Positions 57,170-64,000 of a stretch of 64,000 nt of DNA are shown in pieces. The stretch is from Stomorhina lunata. Lineage: Eukaryota > Arthropoda > Insecta > Diptera > Rhiniidae. The position numbers and the translations under genes are program-made. The stretch is from positions 80,142,040 to 80,206,039 of the forward strand of contig OW121741.1 of assembly GCA_933228675.1 (NCBI GenBank), in the 5' to 3' direction. Each line of letters opens with the position of its first letter. Position 1 is the stretch's first letter. The notes under the pieces are model-generated. The model saw only the letters and a list, made by a program, of their open reading frames with translations. It was not told the DNA's origin and did not search any database.

Positions 57170-58394
57170 TAAGTCTGTTATAGTGTAAGAGGGTAAGTAG
57201 AGTTAGATGTCGGTAATAATAGAATGAACCTAGAGAAAACATTAAAAAATAACTAAGTTTATTTGTGACAATTTTGACAATTTGCCAAATTATACGTTTA
57301 ACTAGTGGACCATTTGACCATTGCTGTCATACAACCCTTACTCTGAATTCCTAATCATGTTATTATAGATATGATAAAATTTAGCATGAAGTATTTCTAA
57401 ACACCAGCTATAGATCTTATTATAGGTACAAAAAAAAAACAGTATTTTATTATTATAAATTTATATGATGTCAGATATTGTATATAGTATTTATAATTTT
57501 AAGAAAGGAAACTTAATATGGAAAGTTATAAGTGGAACTATGATCTAAAATTACCAATTTCTTACACTGTTTCTTACTTAATGCCTAATTTTCTTTAATC
57601 GCAAAGCTAAAATCAACATTTCAAAACAAGTTTTTTATATCGTTATATGTTATCATTATCCTGTGGAAATAACTGTTGAACTCCAGAATTATTAAGAGAA
57701 ATATTTATAAAAAACTTACAAAAAATAGTTTTTGGAAATTGTCGAATTGCAGCTAACATTTTTTTGTATTTTTTTTTTTTCATCCAAATGTCAATTCAAG
57801 TAGAAAATCGAAATACGTTGACAAATAAATGTATTCTTGAATTATGAAATCTTAACGAAAAAATTGTTTTTTTTTGGGATTTAAATAAAAATTTGAGAAA
57901 TAATTTCAAATAATGGCAGGTATCCGGGAATTACATTATTTTCAAATCCCAAAAAAATATTTTGCTATATCTTATCAAAATTTTTGAAAAACCGGAGGTA
58001 CCCTACTTTGATGGCATAAAGCTCCTCTCCTGCTAAGTCTAAAGATGAAAAATTCTATACTGAAGCTCGAATATTCCTCCTCAATATCCATGCAATTTTA
58101 AAACAATCGAGCTTACCGTTTAAAAATTCTTTAATTATTTACCTACATCTTTTTTTCAACCCATGTTTGTATAGGGTAAAATTATAAGTACTTTTTAAGG
58201 TACATTTCCCTACTAATAATATATTGAATACATTTAAAAATTTTATGTAATTTGCTTATTTTTGTAGCATTATTTATCTGTCACCCTGTAGTTTCTACTG
58301 AAGGGATTATAATGAGCTCATTACAAATAAATAAACTGACAAATTCTGTATTTTACGTAACTCATCTTAAATATAAAAAACGGTCTTATGCAAA
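57170..58394. other. Spacer with a weak W-like segment
   Basis: At 57980-58110, GGAGGTACCCTACTTTGATG followed by short matches resembles W1 and W2 interiors. Otherwise AT-rich with no supported gene. Confidence 0.4.
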
Positions 58395-60033
58395 AACAAG
58401 TAAGAGTGTTATATTCGGCTTTGCCGAATCTTATATATCCACCATCAGTTGTGTTAAATTTATAAATTTATCTCATATTTCTACGAGGGTGCAGCTAATT
58501 CAAAATGTGAACCGAATTCAAAACAAGTTGTTACGCTTGTTGATATCGTTGTTAAAATATTTGGATTAAATTCGGTTACAGTAGCTTTATAGTTCAACAT
58601 TTGAAAGTATCTTTGTAGTTTTCCTGGTATTTAGTTACTCTGCACATAATTTGGTCTCATAACCGGGTATAGTCACATTACATTAAAAAGCTGCTTAATA
58701 CTTTTCGTTGTGCTTAATATATAGCTAGGATAAACATGTTGATAGTAATACGACAGGTCCATATATTTTGTTAGGAGTTCTTAATGCATCTACCGTATAT
58801 AAAGTCTGGACTTAACATTGATTAATAGCTACCTAATTTCCATCTATCTAATTGCAATCTAAATATACTGAATGTACCTCCAATTTTTTTTATTGTAGAT
58901 ATAAAAAGTTTATGTACCAAGATAAGAACCAAATGTTGACCGATTGTCGCAAAATTTTACACACTGGCTAGTATTTATATAAAGCTTTTTCTTAGTGGCT
59001 ATAGCTGTCATAGTTTCTAATTAAATAGCTTTTAACTGGCCTTTGTTACATTTCTTTGGTTTCCGGGAGTAGTTTTTATATGAAAGCCATAGTCAACTAT
59101 GGACCGATTCCTTTAAAATTTGATATACTGACCAATAGTTGCATAAAACTTCTCTATTCTTAATTTAGTCTTAATAGCTATTACAATTGTATTCAAATCA
59201 TGAGCGTTAATATGATTCCCGGGCTTATATGAAAGCTCTAACTAAATGTGAACCGATTTCGCCCATTTTTAATACACAACTTTTTGAAGATATCGAAAAT
59301 ACTTTTGTAAAATGTTGTCCCTCTAGCTCTTTCGTTAGGGCGCTACCACACTTTCATTTGACGGACACAAACCGCCTATCTTTTTGGTATTTTTGTGTTT
59401 CCATAAGTTTTTATATGGGAGTTATGGTCAAATGGTGACCGATTGTGACATAATTTTGTACACTGTTTTTCATTGACGTAAGACTTCCTTTTACTAAATT
59501 AAATGGCCATAGCTAGTATAGTTTATTATTTATTCGCATTTAAGTGTATTTTAAGTGAAATTTAGGCTGTTCCTTAAGAGTTTTGTATGGGAGCTATGGT
59601 TAAATGTTAACCGATTTCGAAATTGAAATTTTATACACTAAATAACGATCATGTAAAGGTTCTCAGTGCTAAATTTTATCCTCATATCTACAATATTAAT
59701 AAATTGTCATTGATTGGCAAAAAAAAAAAAATGATTGGTCTAGACGAGGTTATACGGAAGCTATGGTAAAATGTAAACCGATTTCTCTCAGTTTCAATAC
59801 CAAAATTTTTTTAAGAAATGAAGAATATTTTTTCCAAATTTTAGTAATCTACCTCCGTTCGTTCAGGCCCTTTCGTACCGACTACAGACAGACGGACAGA
59901 CGAAAATCGCTCAATCGTCTTAGAATTCCATAAGGGTTCAGAATATACATTTTTGAACCCAATGTTATAGAAATTACAAACGGAAAGACAATCTTAATAT
60001 ACCCCTACTCTTTTTGAAGTAGGGTATAAAAAT
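58395..60033 (-). mobile_element. Element Y6, complete inverted copy of about 1.64 kb
   Basis: AACAAGTAAGAGTGTTATAT, the hairpin TTCGGC-TTT-GCCGAA, then CCACCATCAGTTGTG at one end. At the other end, CAGACAGACGGACAGACG and TTTTTGAAGTAGGGTATAAA. It has a single terminus and no insertion, so it shows the simple form of the family. Diverged from the tandem copies at 27476-31555. Confidence 0.75.
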
Positions 60034-60059
60034 AGAGACGAGATTGCGTTACATACCCC

Positions 60060-60215
60060 AGTTGCAAGCCTGGACTAACTGGAAGTTTTTTCACTTTTGG
60101 TTTTAATAGAAATTAAAAATTACAGAAGTGATGCCGTGACTGGGAATCGGACCCAGTCTGAATATGATATATTAAGCTTAGAAGTCGTCGTGCTAACCAA
60201 CTAGCCACAGTACCT
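60060..60215 (-). mobile_element. tRNA-derived SINE (tRNA-Arg-like head)
   Basis: On the reverse strand, TGGCTAGTTGG (60197-60207) fits a pol III A box and GGTCCGATTCC (60142-60152) fits a B box, about 45 nt apart. The T arm pairs perfectly (CTGGG/CCCAG). GACTTCTAAGC resembles a tRNA-Arg(UCU) anticodon loop. The acceptor stem does not pair, so this is not a working tRNA. A downstream body (ACTTCCAGTTAGTCCAGGCT) supports a SINE. No A-rich tail or target duplication could be fixed. Confidence 0.65.
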
Positions 60216-61019
60216 TCAAATTTTAAACTTATTACGAACCTAAGATCCCTCAAATCCTACAAGCGATGGGTTTATCAGTTCTTCCTCTCGTAGCATAGTG
60301 TAATATTTTGATTTACCATTTCCCTGAGCTAAACATTTTCCAACAATTTCGAATGAATGAAGGATGAATGACTGCACAAAATTAATTTTATTCTATGAAT
60401 ACTTTATTTATTTGATTATGATAAAATGTTAAAATTCAATTAAGATGTTGGTGTCTGCTGCCAATTATTAACCATTTGCCAAAAAATAAAATAAAAATAA
60501 ACAACAATCTTTATGCATTATTAAACATTTTTAATGATTCTAAAACGTTTTTCCCTCCGTCAATTCATCCTGAACGTATCTAAAAACGAGCATGAAGGAG
60601 TGAATAATGTATAATTTTGAAAATTCATTGTTATTGAAAAATTAAATATATAAAGTCATAAATTATGCGAAATAAATAAATTTTTGAAAATAAAGCAAAT
60701 TGAGGGAAATGTTCTTTAACTCTGTCAAATCATCAATCAAAAATTATATACAAATATGCTAAGGACCTTTGATGTGTGTATATGTTTGTTTGCTAAAGGA
60801 CTTTGTTATTTGTGTTTGTTATTTTACTTTTTAAAGGAAAGCTAATTGCAAAGAGCTAAAGTCTCACAGGATAATAAAAAGAACATAAGATATTCCCAGA
60901 ATGTCTTAGAAGTATAAAGTGATGATATATGTTAATATGACTAAAAATGTGATGAGAGGAGGGAGAAGTGTGTGACAATTAGACGTAAGTTCAAAAGATT
61001 TTATTAAAAAGTACTTTCG
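60216..61019. other. AT-rich spacer, no feature recognised
   Basis: No supported gene or repeat before satellite D. Confidence 0.5.
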
Positions 61020-61975
61020 GGTGTATATTTTCTATGGAAAAATATTTTTGCACAAAAATTTTTCTATAGCAAAATATTTTTGCACAAAAATTTTTCTATA
61101 GCAAAATATTTTTGCACAAAAATTTTTCTATAGCAAAATATTTTTGCACAAAAATTTTTCTATAGCAAAATATTTTTGCACAAAAATTTTTCTATAGCAA
61201 AATATTTTTGCACAAAAATTTTTCTATAGCAAAATATTTTTGCACAAAAATTTTTCTATAGCAAAATATTTTTGCACAAAAATTTTTCTATAGCAAAATA
61301 TTTTTGCACAAAAATTTTTCTATAGCAAAATATTTTTGCACAAAAATTTTTCTATAGCAAAATATTTTTGCACAAAAATTTTTCTATAGCAAAATATTTT
61401 TGCACAAAAATTTTTCTATAGCAAAATATTTTTGCACAAAAATTTTTCTATAGAAAAATATTTTTGCACAAAAATTTTTCTATAGAAAAATATTTTTGCA
61501 CAAAAATTTTTCTATAGAAAAATATTTTTGCACAAAAATTTTTCTATAGCAAAATATTTTTGCACAAAAATTTTTCTATAGCAAAATATTTTTGCACAAA
61601 AATTTTTCTATAGCAAAATATTTTTGCACAAAAATTTTTCTATAGCAAAATATTTTTGCACAAAAATTTTTCTATAGCAAAATATTTTTGCACAAAAATT
61701 TTTCTATAGCAAAATATTTTTGCACAAAAATTTTTCTATAGCAAAATATTTTTGCACAAAAATTTTTCTATAGCAAAATATTTTTGCACAAAAATTTTTC
61801 TATAGCAAAATATTTTTGCACAAAAATTTTTCTATAGAAAAATATTTTTGCACAAAAATTTTTCTATAGAAAAATATTTTTGCACAAAAATTTTTCTATA
61901 GAAAAATATTTTTGCACAAAAATTTTTCTATAGAAAAATATTTTTGCACAAAAATTTTTCTATAGAAAAATATTT
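61020..61975. repeat. Satellite D, 32-bp tandem array of about 30 units
   Basis: Period 32 bp, from GCAAAA at 61101 and 61133. The unit joins AATATTTTTGCACAAAAATT and TTTTCTATAG. Most units have TATAGCAAAA; two blocks (about 61450-61530 and 61830-61970) have TATAGAAAAA instead, forming runs of one variant. Confidence 0.95.
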
Positions 61976-62979
61976 TTATTTGGGAATTAATTGTTCGAAC
62001 TTTAGAATTAATTGAAAAATTAGGTTTCATCGGGCTTGAGTTCATTTTAATTTTCAAATTATTAATTTTGAAAATTGGAAAGTAAATTATGGAGAAAAAC
62101 TGAAAAAATTATTTTTGAACGCGGCTAGTGGATTGCAATTTCTGTCCCGCCACAGGACGTCATCAGCACTTAGCGCCCTCGACCACAGTCGAGTTGTCAA
62201 ACTGCAGAGATAATCATCAATTTAACTCATTGAGTTTGATCGAACATCACTACGTTTAATTGATTGTGTATTCTCCTATTACTTGTTTTGCTCGATCTTT
62301 TCACTTGCCGTTGGCATGTAGAGAAGAACAAGACTTTTTGGTTTGATGCTATTTTTAGAATAGTAACAATGTTAACAACATATGTATGTAAGTAAATTAC
62401 ATGAATGTATGTAAATGCAACGTTTTTCAGTTTTTCTCCATAATTTACTTTCCAATTTTCAAAATTAATAATTTGAAAATTAAAATGAACTCAAGCCTGA
62501 TGAAACCTAATTTTTCAATTAATTCTAAAGTTCGAATAATTAATTCCCAAATAATTAAAAGCAAAGGGCACGTTGCATTTACATACATTCATGTAATTTA
62601 CTTACATACATATGTTGTTAACATTGTTACTATTCTAAAAATAGCATCAAACCAAAAAGTCTTGTTCTTCTCTACATGCCAACGGCAAGTGAAAAGATCG
62701 AGCAAAACAAGTAATAGGAGAATACACAATCAATTAAACGTAGTGATGTTCGATCAAACTCAATGAGTTAAATTGATGATTATCTCTGCAGTTTGACAAC
62801 TCGACTGTGGTCGAGGGCGCTAAGTGCTGATGACGTCCTGTGGCGGGACAGAAATTGCAATCCACTAGCAGCGTTCAAAAATAATTTTTTCAGTTTTTCT
62901 CCATAATTTACTTTCCAATTTTCAAAATTAATAATTTGAAAATTAAAATGAACTCAAGCCTGATGAAACCTAATTTTTC
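61976..62979. mobile_element. Foldback element in a recent inverted duplication, between satellites D and E
   Basis: Inverted ends of 129 bp (61979-62107 and 62423-62551) flank a 315-bp core (62108-62422), giving a 573-bp foldback element. Starting at 62571 the core appears again inverted (to about 62886), almost base for base (I saw one difference, GCGGCT versus GCTGCT). It is followed by a truncated inverted end (62887-62979). The core has CTGTCCCGCCACAGGACGTC and a CTCGAC-CACA-GTCGAG hairpin. The 121-codon frame at 62401-62766 is a by-product of the inverted repeat and is not called. Confidence 0.85.
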
Positions 62980-63998
62980 GAAAAATATTTTTCACAAAAA
63001 TTTTTCTATAGAAAAATATTTTTCACAAAAATTTTTCTATAGAAAAATATTTTTCACAAAAATTTTTCTATAGAAAAATATTTTTCACAAAAATTTTTCT
63101 ATAGAAAAATATTTTTCACAAAAATTTTTCTATAGAAAAATATTTTTCACAAAAATTTTTCTATAGAAAAATATTTTTCACAAAAATTTTTCTATAGAAA
63201 TATATTTTTCACAAAAATTTTTCTATAGAAAAATATTTTTCACAAAAATTTTTCTATAGAAAAATATTTTTCACAAAAATTTTTCTATAGAAAAATATTT
63301 TTCACAAAAATTTTTCTATAGAAAAATATTTTTGCACAAAAATTTTTCTATAGAAAAATATTTTTCACAAAAATTTTTCTATAGAAAAATATTTTTCACA
63401 AAAATTTTTCTATAGAAAAATATTTTTCACAAAAATTTTTCTATAGAAAAATATTTTTCACAAAAATTTTTCTATAGAAAAATATTTTTCACAAAAATTT
63501 TTCTATAGAAAAATATTTTTCACAAAAATTTTTCTATAGAAAAATATTTTTCACAAAAATTTTTCTATAGAAAAATATTTTTCACAAAAATTTTTCTATA
63601 GAAAAATATTTTTCACAAAAATTTTTCTATAGAAAAATATTTTTGCACAAAAATTTTTCTATAGAAAAATATTTTTCACAAAAATTTTTCTATAGAAAAA
63701 TATTTTTCACAAAAATTTTTCTATAGAAAAATATTTTTCACAAAAATTTTTCTATAGAAAAATATTTTTCACAAAAATTTTTCTATAGAAAAATATTTTT
63801 CACAAAAATTTTTCTATAGAAAAATATTTTTCACAAAAATTTTTCTATAGAAAAATATTTTTCACAAAAATTTTTCTATAGAAAAATATTTTTCACAAAA
63901 ATTTTTCTATAGAAAAATATTTTTCACAAAAATTTTTCTATAAAAATATTTTTATTTTTCTATACAAAATATTTTTATTTTTCTATACAAAAATTTTT
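62980..63998. repeat. Satellite E, 31-bp tandem array (near right window edge)
   Basis: Period 31 bp, from GAAAAATATT at 63011 and 63042. The unit resembles satellite D but has TTTTTCAC where D has TTTTTGCAC. Occasional D-type 32-bp units are embedded (about 63330 and 63643). The last ~60 bp become irregular (TTTTTATTTTTCTATAC). Confidence 0.95.
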
Positions 63999-64000
63999 GT

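Noticed and set aside
60125..60210. Functional tRNA gene on the reverse strand
   Set aside because: A and B boxes and the T stem are present, but the acceptor stem does not pair, so it is treated as SINE-derived.
62401..62766. 121-codon frame
   Set aside because: Lies across the foldback inverted repeat, with its central part being inverted end sequence; no domain, and the frame depends on the palindrome.

Overview
This window looks like intergenic, repeat-dominated nuclear DNA from a fly. I infer a calyptrate dipteran (blow-, flesh-, house- or stable-fly type), because it is very AT-rich and filled with several dispersed element families carrying GTCY and TA proto-microsatellites of the kind described as mini-me elements in Diptera. 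No host protein-coding gene could be supported. All credible coding sequence belongs to mobile elements; most other open frames are short by-products of low-complexity repeats. No tool was run, so family names rest on motifs, catalytic spacing and terminal structure read by eye.

Layout. 1-5832: two adjoining 31-bp satellites (A, then B). 6588-8747: element X1 with element Y1 nested inside it. 9150-12673: fragments, a degenerate ~300-bp tandem repeat and a short repeat W. 12854-15712: element Y2 with a doubled terminus, one part split by a hAT-type MITE. 15720-20450: three Tc1/mariner-superfamily relics (a truncated DD41D-like copy, a DD37E copy with long inverted repeats, and a DD41D copy). 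21384-31555: X2, Helitron-like Z1 and Z3, and a large inverted Y cluster containing three head-to-tail copies. 33005-36840: Z4, a LINE fragment, X3 and W2. 38159-40794: an apparently perfect 11-bp satellite of about 240 copies. 42425-46380: degenerate tandem repeats, X4 and satellite C. 46508-52250: an apparently full-length LINE with an intact 1184-codon ORF2, a (CCTAA)n tail and a 7-bp target duplication. 53313-60215: Y5 split by Z2, small inverted-repeat elements, X5, Y6 and a tRNA-derived SINE. 61020-63998: satellites D and E flanking a recent, almost perfect inverted duplication of a foldback element.

The parts form a stratigraphy. Y lies inside X, and Z and the hAT MITE lie inside Y. 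Copies that lack these insertions serve as internal empty sites and define element ends. X, Y and Z each have a GC-rich hairpin near one end; X and Y also have matching subterminal inverted repeats, and I interpret all three as DINE-1/Helentron/Helitron-like non-autonomous elements. The five AT-rich arrays (A-E) share a period of about 31 bp and related sequence, so they look like one satellite superfamily.

The most interesting single signal is in the LINE. Its ORF1 stop and ORF2 start overlap inside a perfect 16-bp inverted repeat with a 7-nt loop, a plausible RNA device for starting ORF2 translation.
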